Assembly (NCBI GenBank): GCA_944393605.1 | Contig: CALYAO010000003.1 | Location: 1 to 39,947 of the forward strand | Source: an uncultured Clostridia bacterium | GTDB taxonomy: Bacteria > Bacillota > Clostridia > UBA1381 > UBA9506 | Length of the DNA: 39,947 nucleotides | Direction: 5' to 3' | Shown: positions 17,475 to 26,357 of the stretch, piece after piece | How the letters are laid out: the number at the start of each line of letters is the position of its first letter | Numbering within the stretch: position 1 is the first letter of the stretch | Position numbers and translations under genes: made by a program | Notes under the pieces: generated by a model | The model's database searches: none | Seen by the model: only the letters and a program-made list of their open reading frames with translations | Told to the model about the DNA's origin: nothing

Positions 17475-18490
17475 TATGTTTCTATGACATTGCCGCCCGC
17501 GCTTTTTCGGATGCGGTTGCGGACGGCGGGGGCCAGCCCGTCTTCCCCAAAGGGCAGCTCCGCCACAATGAGCTCCACACCGTGGGCCTCCATGTCCCGG
17601 AGGGCCGCAAACAGCGCATGTGCATATGCCTCGGGCGTGCCTCCGCCATCCACGGTATATGCAGCATTGGCATATTGGTGCGGCCCCGCGGTGAGCACGC
17701 CGATGCGCTTCCCTGTATTTTCTTCCAACAGGGCTGTGACGCCCTCTTGGATATGTGCGCCCGTCACCACCGCCATTTCGCAGCGCGGCGCATAGTGCTT
17801 GTACTTCATGCCGGGGCTTTTGGGTACGGCATCGGGCTTGGTGAGGCCTGGGTCGGTACCGACGGCCATGCCGCAGGCCGCTTCCAGCGCCTCTTTGGGG
17901 ACACCGCCCGGGCGCAGGATGACGGGTCGTTCGCCCGTCACGTCCACCACAGTGGATTCCAGCCCCACGTCGCATGCGCCGCCGTCTACGATGTAGTCCA
18001 CCTTACCCCATAGGTCATCTGCGACATGCTGTGCCGTGGTTGGGCTGGGGCGAGTGGAGGTGTTGGCGGAGGGGGCCGCAACGGGTATGTTTGCCAGCCG
18101 CAGCAGCGCCTGGGCCACGGGGTGGGAAGGCATGCGCACCGCGACGGTTGCCAGCCCCGCCGTCACCACGTCGGGCACCGCGCCCGAGCGGGGCAGCACC
18201 AACGTGAGCGGCCCGGGCCATAGGGCATCCATGAGCCGCTGTGCCATGGGTGGGATGGCGGAAACCAGCCCATCCAGCTGGCGGACGTCATGAATATGTA
18301 CGATGAGCGGGTTGTCGGAGGGGCGGCCCTTGGCGGCAAAGATGCTTCGTACGGCGGCCTCGTCCAGCGCGTTGGCGCCCAGGCCGTATACCGTCTCGGT
18401 GGGGAACACCACCAGTCCGCCGCCCGCAAGGCATCTTGCGGCATCTGCGAGCGCTGTGGGCTCATCCGCCCGGATCAGTTTGGTTTGCAT
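17474..18490 (-). CDS. ywlC: L-threonylcarbamoyladenylate synthase (Sua5/YwlC type)
   Basis: This enzyme makes threonylcarbamoyl-AMP from threonine, bicarbonate and ATP, the first step of the t6A37 tRNA modification. It is 338 aa, the long Sua5 form. The YrdC-like catalytic domain (about residues 1-200) carries GGGLVVFPTETVYGLGANA, AAKGRPSDNPLIVHI and APSANTSTRPSPT. The C-terminal Sua5 domain begins after PKSPGMKYKHYAPRCE. The start at 18490 has only a weak purine-rich site. It lies 18 bp after folD as the last gene of a four-gene minus-strand operon. Confidence 0.94.
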   Translation of the reverse strand: MQTKLIRADEPTALADAARCLAGGGLVVFPTETVYGLGANALDEAAVRSIFAAKGRPSDNPLIVHIHDVRQLDGLVSAIPPMAQRLMDALWPGPLTLVLPRSGAVPDVVTAGLATVAVRMPSHPVAQALLRLANIPVAAPSANTSTRPSPTTAQHVADDLWGKVDYIVDGGACDVGLESTVVDVTGERPVILRPGGVPKEALEAACGMAVGTDPGLTKPDAVPKSPGMKYKHYAPRCEMAVVTGAHIQEGVTALLEENTGKRIGVLTAGPHQYANAAYTVDGGGTPEAYAHALFAALRDMEAHGVELIVAELPFGEDGLAPAVRNRIRKSAGGNVIET

Positions 18491-18508
18491 GGCAATCGTC
18501 TCTTTTCG

Positions 18509-19357
18509 TCACTGCGCGATGGTTGCCGCGCGCACGGTGTTCTTCATCAGGGTCGCGATGGTCATGGGCCCCACGCCGCCCGGCACGGGGGTAATCGCGC
18601 CTGCGACCTCCTTGGCGGCCTCGAAATCCACATCCCCCACCAGCTTCTTGTCAGGCAGGCGGTTCATGCCGACGTCGATGACCACGGCGCCCGGCTTGAT
18701 CATATCGCCCTTGATGAGTTCGGGAACGCCCACCGCGGCGACCAGGATATCCGCCCGGCGGCACACCTCCGCGAGATTTTTGGTGCGGGAATGGCAGATG
18801 GTGACGGTGCCGTGCTGGTGCAACAGCAGCATGGCCTGCGGCTTGCCGACGATGTTGCTCCGCCCCACTACGACGCACTCCTTGCCCGCGATTTCAATGC
18901 CCGCCTCGGCGATGAGCTCCATGACACCCGCCGGCGTACAGGGCAGGAAGTCGAAGTTGCCGATCATGATCTTGCCGACGTTGACGGGGTGGAACGCATC
19001 CACATCCTTTTTGGGGGAGATGGCCGCGATGACCGCTTCCTCATCCAGATGTTTTGGCAGGGGCAGCTGGCACAGGATGCCGTGGATGTCGGCCTTGTGG
19101 TTGAGCTTGTCCACCAGCGCGAGCAGCTCCTCCTGTGTGGTTTCTGCGGGGAGCGCATATTCCTCCGAGTGGATGCCGATGTACTCGCATGCCTTCTTTT
19201 TGTTGTTGACATAGATGCGGGACGCGGGGTCATCTCCCACAATGATGACCGCGAGGCCGGGCTGGATGCCCTGTTGTTTGAGGGTTGCCACCTCTTCTTT
19301 TAGTTCGTCTTTGAGCCGGGCCGAAACGGCCTTGCCGTCTAAGATTTTTGCACTCAT
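18509..19357 (-). CDS. folD: Bifunctional methylenetetrahydrofolate dehydrogenase/cyclohydrolase
   Basis: This enzyme interconverts 5,10-methylene-THF, methenyl-THF and 10-formyl-THF with NADP. It is 282 aa, the standard FolD length. The N-terminal domain has the [14 protein letters not shown] motif with the catalytic Lys, then [11 protein letters not shown] and [12 protein letters not shown]. The Rossmann domain has [12 protein letters not shown] and the C-terminal signature [15 protein letters not shown]. The start at 19357 has GGAGG upstream inside the preceding gene, and the two overlap by ATGA (19354-19357). A longer open frame further left is a shadow of that gene. Confidence 0.96.
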   Translation of the reverse strand: MSAKILDGKAVSARLKDELKEEVATLKQQGIQPGLAVIIVGDDPASRIYVNNKKKACEYIGIHSEEYALPAETTQEELLALVDKLNHKADIHGILCQLPLPKHLDEEAVIAAISPKKDVDAFHPVNVGKIMIGNFDFLPCTPAGVMELIAEAGIEIAGKECVVVGRSNIVGKPQAMLLLHQHGTVTICHSRTKNLAEVCRRADILVAAVGVPELIKGDMIKPGAVVIDVGMNRLPDKKLVGDVDFEAAKEVAGAITPVPGGVGPMTIATLMKNTVRAATIAQ

Positions 19358-21390
19358 GTGTGTTTCCTCCCTGTTTTTCCGGATTTTTTGCGGGGTTCTG
19401 ATATGGTTTTCCCCTTGCCCTGTGGCTTTGCGCCGCGGGTGGGGGATTGGTGTGCGTGACTTGCTTGGCGGCCCTGGCTGGACTTGGCGCCCTTGCTGGG
19501 CCGTTTTTGCTGTGACGCGCCGCTCGGCTTTCCGGGAGCTTGTCCGCGCATGCCCTTGCCGCCTTTCTGCCCCGGCCGCATGTCCCTGCGCGGGCGGAGG
19601 AGGCAATCTTCGCCGTAGCCAATGAGGTCCTGCCGCCCCGCCTGCATGAGCGCCCGATACACCAAATCGTAGTTTTTGGGATTGCCGAATTGGAGCAGGG
19701 CCCGCTGCATGGCCTTTTCCTGCGGGCTGCGCGGCACATAGACCGGCGCCATGGTGCGCGGGTCTAGGCCGGTGTAAAACATGGCGGTGGACAGCGTCCC
19801 GGGCGTGGGATAGAAGTCCTGCACCTGCTGGGGGGACAGCTTGTGGCGCTTTAGGTACACCGCCAGCTCAATCGCGTCAGAGAGGGTGCTGCCCGGATGG
19901 CTGGACATGAGGTAGGGTACGAGGTACTGCTCTTTGCCCAGCTTTTTATTGATGGCATAGAACTTGTCCACAAACCGGTCATACACGTTCCGCCCCGGCT
20001 TGCCCATGTACTTTAGCACGTTGGGACTCACGTGCTCCGGTGCGACCTTGAGCTGCCCGCTCACGTGGTGCTCACACAGCGCGGTAAAAAAGGCATCGTC
20101 CGGGTCGGCCATGAGGTAGTCATAGCGGATGCCCGAGCGGATAAACACTTTTTTGACACGGTCCAGCGAACGGAGCTGGGTCAGAAGCGCCAGATATTCG
20201 CTGTGGTCAGCCCAAATAGCGGGGCAGGGCGCAGGGTACAGACACTGCCGCTCCGCACATGCGCCTTCCTTTAGCTGCTTGCTACAGGCGGGGGCGCGGA
20301 AGTTGGCGGTGGGGCCGCCCACATCGTGGATGTATCCCTTGAAGTCGGGGTCCCACGTCATGGCCTCGGCTTCCCGCAGGATGGACTGCTGGCTGCGGCT
20401 CTGTACGATGCGGCCCTGGTGAAACGTGAGCGCGCAGAAGCTGCAGGATCCAAAGCAACCGCGGGAGGAGGTGATGGAGAATTTGACCTCTGCAAGCGCG
20501 GGAATGCCGCCATGCTTGTCGTAATAGGGATGCCATGTCCGCGTATAGGGCAGGGCATAGACCGCATCCAGCTCCTTGCGGGACAGCGGCATGGCAGGCG
20601 GGTTTTGCACGAGCATCCGGTTTCCATGGGGCTGGAGCAGCGTCCTGCCCCGGATGGGGTCCTGCTCCGCCAGCTGCAGGCGGGTGGCCTCCGCATAGGC
20701 GCGCTTGTCCGCGCGCACGGCCTCAAACGAAGGGCACAGCACCCCATCGGTTGGCGCTTCTGCGTCCCGGGCGAGGTAGCACGTGCCCCGCACGTGCCGG
20801 AGGGCGGAGATGGGCGTCCCATGCGCGAGCGCATCCGCCACCTCCACGATGGAGCGTTCTCCCATGCCGTATAGCAACAGATCGGCGCGGCTGTCCGCCA
20901 AAATGGACCGCCGCACCGAATCACTCCAGTAGTCATAGTGCGCGAAGCGGCGGAGACTGGCCTCCACGCCGCCGATGAGGAGCGGGATGTCCCCAAATGC
21001 CTCCCGCACGCGGTTACAGTACACGATGACGGCGCGGTCGGGCCGCTTGCCCGGCTTGCCGCCTGGGGAGTATAGCTCCTGGCTGCGCGGCTTTTTGGCC
21101 GCGGTGTAGTGGTTCACCATGGAATCGATGTTGCCGGAGGATACCAAAACGCCCAGTTTTGGGCGCCCCAGTTGCAAGAAATCGGTGGTATCCCGCCAGT
21201 TGGGCTGCGCCAGGATGGCCACACGGTACCCGTTTGCAGTCAGGACGCGGGAAATGATGGCCGTTCCGAAGCTGGGATGGTCCACATAGGCGTCCCCCGT
21301 GACGTAGAGAAAATCGGGGGCATCCCACCCCAGATCGTCCATATCCGCTTTGGTGACGGGCAGAAAGCCCTGTTTGATGGGGTATGACAT
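19354..21390 (-). CDS. YgiQ-family radical SAM protein
   Basis: This is a large uncharacterised radical SAM enzyme of 678 aa. An N-terminal B12-binding-like region ([37 protein letters not shown]) precedes the radical SAM core, whose cluster motif is CFGSCSFC (C312, C316, C319). The YgiQ-specific blocks [27 protein letters not shown] and [19 protein letters not shown] are present. The last 80 or so residues are a low-complexity basic tail rich in Lys, Arg, Gln, Gly and Ser. The start at 21390 has AAGGAGA. It lies 27 bp after murC and overlaps folD. The reaction of the family is unknown. Confidence 0.93.
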   Translation of the reverse strand: MSYPIKQGFLPVTKADMDDLGWDAPDFLYVTGDAYVDHPSFGTAIISRVLTANGYRVAILAQPNWRDTTDFLQLGRPKLGVLVSSGNIDSMVNHYTAAKKPRSQELYSPGGKPGKRPDRAVIVYCNRVREAFGDIPLLIGGVEASLRRFAHYDYWSDSVRRSILADSRADLLLYGMGERSIVEVADALAHGTPISALRHVRGTCYLARDAEAPTDGVLCPSFEAVRADKRAYAEATRLQLAEQDPIRGRTLLQPHGNRMLVQNPPAMPLSRKELDAVYALPYTRTWHPYYDKHGGIPALAEVKFSITSSRGCFGSCSFCALTFHQGRIVQSRSQQSILREAEAMTWDPDFKGYIHDVGGPTANFRAPACSKQLKEGACAERQCLYPAPCPAIWADHSEYLALLTQLRSLDRVKKVFIRSGIRYDYLMADPDDAFFTALCEHHVSGQLKVAPEHVSPNVLKYMGKPGRNVYDRFVDKFYAINKKLGKEQYLVPYLMSSHPGSTLSDAIELAVYLKRHKLSPQQVQDFYPTPGTLSTAMFYTGLDPRTMAPVYVPRSPQEKAMQRALLQFGNPKNYDLVYRALMQAGRQDLIGYGEDCLLRPRRDMRPGQKGGKGMRGQAPGKPSGASQQKRPSKGAKSSQGRQASHAHQSPTRGAKPQGKGKTISEPRKKSGKTGRKHT

Positions 21391-21417
21391 AGCCTCTCCT
21401 TTGTATGTATGCCGGCG

Positions 21418-22803
21418 TTATGCCAGCAGCAGATCGCCCACGCGGTATACGTCGCCCGCGCCCAGTGTCAGCACCAGGTCGCCCGGCTGCATGTGTTCTT
21501 TGAGGTAGGCTGCGGCCTGGGGAAACCCCTTGATGTAGACCGCGTTGCCCGACTGGGCGTTGATGGCATCCGCAAGCTCGGAGGCATGAATGAGGCCGGT
21601 ATCCTTCTCCCGCGCCGCGTAAATGTCTGTCACGATCACCCGCTCACATCCGCCAAAGCATTTTGCAAACGCATCCTTTAGCATGTAGGCGCGCGTATAA
21701 GTATGCGGCTGAAAGACACACCAGATTCTGCCGCTGTTCATCTTCTTGGCAGCCTCCAGCGTTGCGGCAATCTCGGTGGGATGGTGCGCATAGTCGTCAA
21801 TGACGCGAACGCCGTCCACCTCCCCTTTGAGTTGAAACCGCCGGTCGGTTCCCGTGAAGTCCAACAGCCCTTCCCGCATCGCGTCGGGCGCAACCCCCAG
21901 CATGGCGCTGGCTGCGATGGCGGCGACGGCGTTGCTGACGTTGTGGATGCCCGTCACACTGAGGGCGATGTGTTCGGCATATTTGCCGTTGTGGTATAGG
22001 TCAAACCGCCCCTGTCCATTGGTATTGAAGGAGATGTTGCGGGCGGTGTATTCCGCGTCCTGCGTCTCAATGCCATAGGTGATGACGGCACATTTGGCAT
22101 CCCGCACGGCCCGCATGGCATTCGCGTTGTCCGCATTGACCACGATGCACCCCTCTTTGGGCACCACCTGGGCAAACTTTGCAAAGCAGTCCACAATGTC
22201 ATCCAAATTTTGGAAATAATCCAAGTGATCTTCTTCCACATTTAAGATGATGGCGAGCTTGGGGCGGAAATGCAAGAAGCTGCCGTGATATTCACAGGCC
22301 TCGGTCACCATGTATTCTTTGCGGCCCTCCCGCAGGTTGCCGCCGATGGCGGGCAGGTTGCCGCCGACCATGACCGTTGGGTCAAAGCCGCCCCGCATGA
22401 GGATGTGTGCCAGCATGGAGGTGGTGGTGGTCTTGCCGTGCGTGCCCGATACTGCCACGGGATACTGGAAGCGCTCCATCATGGCGCCCAGGAGCACGGG
22501 GCGCTCCACGACGGGGAGCCCCAGCGAGCGCGCCCGCATGAGCTCGGGGTTGTCCTCTCCGATGGCGGCGGTGTAGACCACCAGCGCCGCATCTCCGATG
22601 TTCGCCGCACTGTGTCCGATGGCGACAGGGATACCTGCGCTCTTTAGGCGGTCCAGGTGTCTTCCGTCTTTGAAATCCGAACCCGTCACGGTATAGCCAT
22701 GATGCACCATCACCAGCGCGAGCGCGCTCATGCTGACGCCGCCGATGCCGATAAAGTGCACAGGGCGGGTCTTATCAATGGCAGAAAGCTGTAATGTATC
22801 CAA
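21418..22803 (-). CDS. murC: UDP-N-acetylmuramate-L-alanine ligase
   Basis: This enzyme adds L-alanine to UDP-MurNAc in peptidoglycan synthesis, using ATP, 461 aa. The N-terminal HFIGIGGVSMSALAL binds the nucleotide sugar. The ATP loop is SGTHGKTTTTSM (around residues 119-130), followed by ACEYHGSFLHFRP, LNVEEDHLDYF, and DDYAHHPTEI in the C-terminal domain. I set the start at TTG 22803 because GGAGGG lies six bases upstream of it. The ATG at 22824 overlaps that ribosome binding site and has none of its own. It is the first gene of the murC-ygiQ-folD-sua5 run. Confidence 0.95.
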   Translation of the reverse strand: MDTLQLSAIDKTRPVHFIGIGGVSMSALALVMVHHGYTVTGSDFKDGRHLDRLKSAGIPVAIGHSAANIGDAALVVYTAAIGEDNPELMRARSLGLPVVERPVLLGAMMERFQYPVAVSGTHGKTTTTSMLAHILMRGGFDPTVMVGGNLPAIGGNLREGRKEYMVTEACEYHGSFLHFRPKLAIILNVEEDHLDYFQNLDDIVDCFAKFAQVVPKEGCIVVNADNANAMRAVRDAKCAVITYGIETQDAEYTARNISFNTNGQGRFDLYHNGKYAEHIALSVTGIHNVSNAVAAIAASAMLGVAPDAMREGLLDFTGTDRRFQLKGEVDGVRVIDDYAHHPTEIAATLEAAKKMNSGRIWCVFQPHTYTRAYMLKDAFAKCFGGCERVIVTDIYAAREKDTGLIHASELADAINAQSGNAVYIKGFPQAAAYLKEHMQPGDLVLTLGAGDVYRVGDLLLA

Positions 22804-22860
22804 AAGGAGCCCTCCTAACTGCATATCAGGCTGCTTGCAAATCGGATCAGCGGTCTTACG

Positions 22861-22873
22861 TTGACCCGGTCAA
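22861..22873. promoter_or_regulatory. 13-bp palindrome upstream of murC
   Basis: TTGACC-C-GGTCAA is a perfect inverted repeat 58 bp before the murC start. It could be an operator or part of a promoter (TTGACC as a -35), but no good -10 box is seen at the right distance. Confidence 0.3.
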
Positions 22874-22905
22874 ATTGTTGTTTGGTTCAGTTCTTGCAAG
22901 GCAGC

Positions 22906-22943
22906 GTTGTTGCGCGCAAAGGCGCACAACCTTCTTTTTTATA
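22906..22943 (+). terminator. Terminator-like hairpin in the murC-spoVG divergent region
   Basis: GTTGT-t-GCGC (22906-22915) pairs with GCGC-ACAAC (22922-22930), and CTTCTTTTTT follows. It points toward spoVG but no plus-strand gene precedes it. It may shield spoVG from read-through or belong to a leader. Confidence 0.4.
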
Positions 22944-23055
22944 TTATATTGCAATTCCCAGGAAATTAAAAGCCCTTTTTCAAAAAAAGCGGTATAATCC
23001 GCAAAAAAGTACAGAAAATAGAGCCATACAACGCAAGGAAGGTAGGTCGCATACA

Positions 23056-23340
23056 ATGGAGATTACAGATATCCGGGTGCGGAAGATCAGCATGGACAGC
23101 AAGATGAAGGCGGTGGTGTCGGTGACGTTTGACAACTGTTTTGTGGTCCATGATATCAAAGTCATCGAGGGGCAGGACAAGTTGTTCGTTGCCATGCCAA
23201 GCCGCAAGACACCCGAAGGGGAGTTTAAAGACATCGCGCATCCCATCAATATGGAGATGCGGGAGCGCCTTGAAAAAAGCATTTTGGACAAATACCAAAC
23301 AGCGGTCATTGAGGAATCAAGCCTTATGGAAGAAACATAA
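23056..23340 (+). CDS. spoVG: SpoVG (septation/sporulation RNA-binding regulator)
   Basis: This is a small conserved regulator of 94 aa. In Bacillus and Listeria SpoVG it binds nucleic acid and affects septation, sporulation and virulence traits. The whole sequence is diagnostic: [57 protein letters not shown] and a short acidic C-terminus. The start at 23056 lies after an AAGGAAGGTAGG region. The longer open frame to 22861 has no support. A TATAAT sequence (22993-22998) stands about 60 bp upstream without a clear -35 box. It is transcribed divergently from murC. Confidence 0.96.
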   Translation: MEITDIRVRKISMDSKMKAVVSVTFDNCFVVHDIKVIEGQDKLFVAMPSRKTPEGEFKDIAHPINMEMRERLEKSILDKYQTAVIEESSLMEET

Positions 23341-23410
23341 AGTCAAGTTGCGCGCGGGTGAACCGTCTATCCAGGGTGGGGAAGGCTAGGAAACGGAGGC
23401 TTGCATGCGT

Positions 23411-23440
23411 AAAAAAGGCGGCCAAAAGGCCGCCTTTTTT
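23411..23440. terminator. Bidirectional terminator between spoVG and galU
   Basis: A perfect 13-bp stem, AAAAAAGGCGGCC (23411-23423) and GGCCGCCTTTTTT (23428-23440), with loop AAAA. It serves both converging genes and touches the galU stop codon. Confidence 0.93.
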
Positions 23441-24314
23441 ACGGTGTATTTTTTACAATTCGCTTGAGGTATGCCAAAAACGCATCCCGCAGGTCTTCCC
23501 GTTTGAGCGCGAATTCCACGGTCGCTTCCAAAAAGCCCAGCTTGTTCCCGACGTCATACCGCCGCCCCACAAAGTCATATGCGTACATCGCCTGTTCCTG
23601 CGCGAGGGATTGAAGCGCATCGGTGAGCTGGATCTCGCCGCCCGCACCCGGCGGGGTGTTTTTGATGTGATCAAAGATCTCGGGCGTGATGATATACCGG
23701 CCCAAGACTGCCACGCGGGAAGGGGCATCTGCGAGCTTTGGCTTTTCCACCATCTTATGTACCCGGTATACCCGGTCGGAAATCTGTTCTCCCGCGATGA
23801 TGCCGTATTTGGACACATCCGCCTCGGGCACCGTCTGAACCCCCAGGACGCTGGCGCCATACTCTTCATAGACCTCCAGCATCTGCTTGAGGCAGGGCTT
23901 TTCGGCATCCACAATGTCGTCCCCCAGCAGCACGGCAAAGTGCTCGTCCCCCACAAAGGACTTGGCGCAGTAGATGGCATCTCCCAGTCCGCGCGCCTCG
24001 TGCTGGCGAACGTAATGCAGGTTGATCATGCGGGAGATCTTTTGCACCTCCTGCAGCATCTCATATTTTCCGCTTTTTTCCAATTCGGTTTCTAGTTCGT
24101 AGGACTTGTCAAAGTGGTCCTCGATGGCTTTTTTGCCCCGCCCTGTAATGATGAGGACGTCCTCGATGCCGGAGCCGATGACCTCCTCGATGATGTACTG
24201 CAAGGTTGGGGTATCCACAATGGGGAGCATCTCCTTGGGCATGGCTTTGGTAGCGGGCAGAAACCGGGTGCCCAGGCCCGCTGCGGGGATGACTGCTTTG
24301 GTAACTTTTTTCAT
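23439..24314 (-). CDS. galU: UTP-glucose-1-phosphate uridylyltransferase
   Basis: This enzyme makes UDP-glucose from glucose-1-phosphate and UTP. It is 291 aa, normal for GalU/GtaB. The nucleotide-binding signature is AVIPAAGLGTRFLPATKAMPKEMLPI (split across residues 7-32). EARGLGDAIYCAKSFVGDEHFAVLLGDD and the C-terminal GRRYDVGNKLGFLEATVEFAL block are present. The start at 24314 has AAAGGAGA upstream, in preference to an ATG eight codons earlier. It lies 20 bp after the DUF896 gene, so the three minus-strand genes are likely co-transcribed. It supplies UDP-glucose, a co-substrate of galT. Confidence 0.95.
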   Translation of the reverse strand: MKKVTKAVIPAAGLGTRFLPATKAMPKEMLPIVDTPTLQYIIEEVIGSGIEDVLIITGRGKKAIEDHFDKSYELETELEKSGKYEMLQEVQKISRMINLHYVRQHEARGLGDAIYCAKSFVGDEHFAVLLGDDIVDAEKPCLKQMLEVYEEYGASVLGVQTVPEADVSKYGIIAGEQISDRVYRVHKMVEKPKLADAPSRVAVLGRYIITPEIFDHIKNTPPGAGGEIQLTDALQSLAQEQAMYAYDFVGRRYDVGNKLGFLEATVEFALKREDLRDAFLAYLKRIVKNTP

Positions 24315-24334
24315 GGTTTCCTCTCCTTTGTTGT

Positions 24335-24505
24335 TCACGAATCCACGATTTCAATCTGATCCAGCTGCGCTTTGAGGCTCTTGCGGATGCCCGCGAGGTA
24401 TTCCTGCCGGAGCGCCGCCTGCTCCATTCGCTCCAAATCGGTGAGCCCTTCTTCCCGGCTCTTTTTGGCGAGCGCATTGATGCGCGCAATTTTAGCTCGT
24501 TCCAT
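24335..24505 (-). CDS. Small DUF896 (YnzC-like) protein
   Basis: This is a helical protein of only 56 aa. The family pattern is clear: AKIARINALAKKSREEGLTDLERMEQAALRQEYLAGIRKSLKAQL (positions 4-48, here given as one continuous helical pair). AAGGTGG precedes the start codon at 24505, which lies inside the 3' end of the upstream ttcA-like gene (14-nt overlap). B. subtilis YnzC is a structurally known two-helix relative of unknown role. Confidence 0.88.
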   Translation of the reverse strand: MERAKIARINALAKKSREEGLTDLERMEQAALRQEYLAGIRKSLKAQLDQIEIVDS

Positions 24506-25232
24506 GGTTTCCACCTTCTTTTTCATGCGGACGCCAGTCGGGGAGCGCACCCCGGAGCGCGGTAAAAAACCGCTCTTTGGCGCCGCGGTTTTCATAGTCC
24601 AGTTTTCCGATGAGCTCTTTGATATACTGGCGCTTGGTGTGCCCGTCCGCAGGGCACGGGTTGTGCACCACCGGAAGTTCCGCCCGGCGCGCATAGCCCA
24701 CAATTTCCCGCTCGGGGACGTATACCATGGGGCGGATGGCGTAAATGTCCGTACGGGACAGGTAGGTCACGGGGGAAAAACACCCGATGCGCCCCTCGTA
24801 CAGCAGGTTGAGCAGGAAGGTTTCCACCACGTCGTCGTGGTGGTGCCCCAGCGCCACCTTGTTGCACCCGTGCTCCTTGGCGGTCCGATTGAGTGCGCCT
24901 CGCCGGAGGTTGGCGCACAGCGCACAAGGGTTGGGCTCTTTTCGGATGTCAAACACAATCTCCTTGATTTGGGTGGGATGAATGGTATAAGGAATTTCCA
25001 GGGAATCGCACAGCGCACGCACACCAGAGAAGTCCATGCCCTCCATGCCCATATCCAGCGTGATGGCCTCCAGCGTAAAGGGGGCGGGATAGAAGCGGCG
25101 GAGCGCCGCCAGCGCGCACAGCAGCACCAGGCTGTCCTTCCCGCCTGACACCCCGACGGCAATGCGGTCTCCCGCCGCGATCATGTCGTAATCATCGGCG
25201 GCGCGTCGGATATAACTGAGCAGACGTTTCAT
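24492..25232 (-). CDS. TtcA-like PP-loop ATPase, probable tRNA sulfur-transfer enzyme
   Basis: This is a probable tRNA 2-thiolation enzyme of 246 aa. The ATP-binding PP-loop is SGGKDS (residues 29-34). Three cysteines in the TtcA positions, C103 and C106 (CALC) and C193 (HNPCPA), should hold a [4Fe-4S] cluster. LGHHHDDVVETFLLNLLY is the conserved helix. The start at 25232 has GGGAGGG upstream; an open frame 36 codons longer lacks one. TtcA makes 2-thiocytidine at tRNA position 32, but the family also includes other sulfurtransferases, so the exact substrate is not fixed. It overlaps the following DUF896 gene. Confidence 0.88.
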   Translation of the reverse strand: MKRLLSYIRRAADDYDMIAAGDRIAVGVSGGKDSLVLLCALAALRRFYPAPFTLEAITLDMGMEGMDFSGVRALCDSLEIPYTIHPTQIKEIVFDIRKEPNPCALCANLRRGALNRTAKEHGCNKVALGHHHDDVVETFLLNLLYEGRIGCFSPVTYLSRTDIYAIRPMVYVPEREIVGYARRAELPVVHNPCPADGHTKRQYIKELIGKLDYENRGAKERFFTALRGALPDWRPHEKEGGNHGTS

Positions 25233-25258
25233 AGGTCCCTCCCGGAGATGGTATGCGT

Positions 25259-25287
25259 CCGCGCCTGCTTGTGGGGCGCGGTTTTTT
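25259..25287 (+). terminator. Plus-strand terminator-like hairpin in the ttcA-like leader
   Basis: CCGCGCC (25259-25265) pairs with GGCGCGG (25275-25281), followed by TTTTTT on the plus strand. No plus-strand gene lies upstream, so it would only stop antisense or read-through transcripts. On the minus strand it is a leader hairpin. Confidence 0.6.
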
Positions 25288-25311
25288 CTGGTAAGTTGGA
25301 TGATGCCTTTC

Positions 25312-25340
25312 ATTATACTATATCCTGTTCCACTTTTCAA
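25312..25340 (-). promoter_or_regulatory. Sigma-A promoter of the ttcA-like/DUF896/galU set
   Basis: On the minus strand, TTGAAA (25335-25340) and TATAAT (25312-25317) are 17 bp apart. The leader to the start codon at 25232 is about 70 nt. Confidence 0.8.
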
Positions 25341-25400
25341 TACCCATTTCGCTCGGCTTGGATTGGCGGAAAAAAAGTGTCACACATGCATGCGGCGCGA

Positions 25401-25408
25401 CATACAAT
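25401..25408 (+). promoter_or_regulatory. Sigma-E-like -10 element of the yunB-like gene
   Basis: CATACAAT matches the -10 consensus of the B. subtilis mother-cell factor sigma-E (CATACA-T). The -35 region 14-15 bp upstream is less clear (GTCACACAT at about 25378-25386). It lies 39 bp before the start codon of a predicted sporulation gene. Confidence 0.5.
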
Positions 25409-25446
25409 AGTGGTATCTATTGCGACCGGGCAGGAGGGATGGGCGG

Positions 25447-26178
25447 ATGCGGCTGGGCGGAAAACGATGTCACGCACCGGGCTGGTGGCGGCGAAAGCAC
25501 AAAAGCGTGTCGGGCGGCCTTGTGCTGCTGCTGATCGTGACGCTGCTCGCGGGCGGAACCGCCTGCGTGCTCAGCTCCCTGCGGCCCGTTCTGGCCGCGG
25601 TGGCGGAGTCCCAGGCGCAGCATATTGCCACCATGATCGCCAATGAGACCATCCGGGACGTTCTGGCGGAGCAGGGGATCACATACCAGGATTTGGTAAC
25701 CCTGCAAACGGGGACGGACGGAAAGATCTCCGCCATCCAATCCAATGTCGTCGCAATCAATGCACTCAAGGCGGATGTCGCCATCGGTATCCAAGAGCGG
25801 ATCACCGCGGAACCCAACAACACCGTTTCCATCCCGCTTGGATCCCTGTTGGGGACAGACATTCTGGCGGGCATGGGCCCAAACATCCATGTGGAACTGA
25901 TGCCCGTCGGCGCGGTGACGGTAGAACTGCGCGATTCCTTTACAGAAGCGGGCATCAACCAAACGCGGCATGCCATCTCCATGGAGGTCGCGGTACAAAT
26001 GATGCTGTTTATGCCCACCATCCAAAAGGATGTCACAATTGTGACGCAGGCACCCATCGCGCAGACCATCATTGTGGGAGAGACGCCGGGCAGCTATGTC
26101 AATGTCGGCGAAGGGTTAGATGAACAGACAGAAGAACGGGTGCTGCAGATGGCGCCCAACGGCACGGGCGGGCAATAG
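25447..26178 (+). CDS. yunB: Sporulation protein YunB
   Basis: This is a membrane-anchored sporulation protein of 243 aa. A basic N-terminus is followed by one transmembrane helix (about residues 20-45, SGGLVLLLIVTLLAGGTACVL). The YunB-type extracellular region follows, with RPVLAAVAESQAQHIATMIAN, VVAINALKADVAIGIQERI, IPLGSLLGTDILAGMGPNI, VELMPVGAVTVELRDSFTEAGINQTRHAISMEV (split in pieces) and a C-terminal APIAQTIIVGETP. The start at 25447 is eight bases after AGGAGGG; a closer ATG at 25439 is out of frame. In B. subtilis yunB is sigma-E dependent and needed for normal spores, which agrees with the promoter-like element upstream. The gene stands alone. Confidence 0.88.
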   Translation: MRLGGKRCHAPGWWRRKHKSVSGGLVLLLIVTLLAGGTACVLSSLRPVLAAVAESQAQHIATMIANETIRDVLAEQGITYQDLVTLQTGTDGKISAIQSNVVAINALKADVAIGIQERITAEPNNTVSIPLGSLLGTDILAGMGPNIHVELMPVGAVTVELRDSFTEAGINQTRHAISMEVAVQMMLFMPTIQKDVTIVTQAPIAQTIIVGETPGSYVNVGEGLDEQTEERVLQMAPNGTGGQ

Positions 26179-26317
26179 CGTTAGGCGCGTGCCCTGTGAA
26201 ATCAAAGCACAGCGGGGGTTGCCGATATCCCGCAAAAAGCTGCCAGTTTGGCGCGGAAAATCGGCACCATGGATCATTCAGATTTGCTAGTTGAGAATGC
26301 TTTTTTGCATCGTTCAA

Positions 26318-26356
26318 AAAACCGGCGGCAGACCAAAATGGACTGCCGCCGGTTTT
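26318..26356. terminator. Bidirectional terminator between yunB and the zinc-ribbon gene
   Basis: The arms AAAACCGGCGGCAG (ending 26331) and CTGCCGCCGGTTTT (from 26343) pair perfectly around an 11-nt loop. T- and A-rich flanks favour use on both strands. Confidence 0.88.
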
Positions 26357-26357
26357 A

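Noticed and set aside
22958-22998. Sigma-H promoter for spoVG (AGGAAAT)
   Set aside because: The AGGAAAT resembles the sigma-H -35 box, but no GAAT-type -10 lies 11-14 bp downstream; the TATAAT is too far away.
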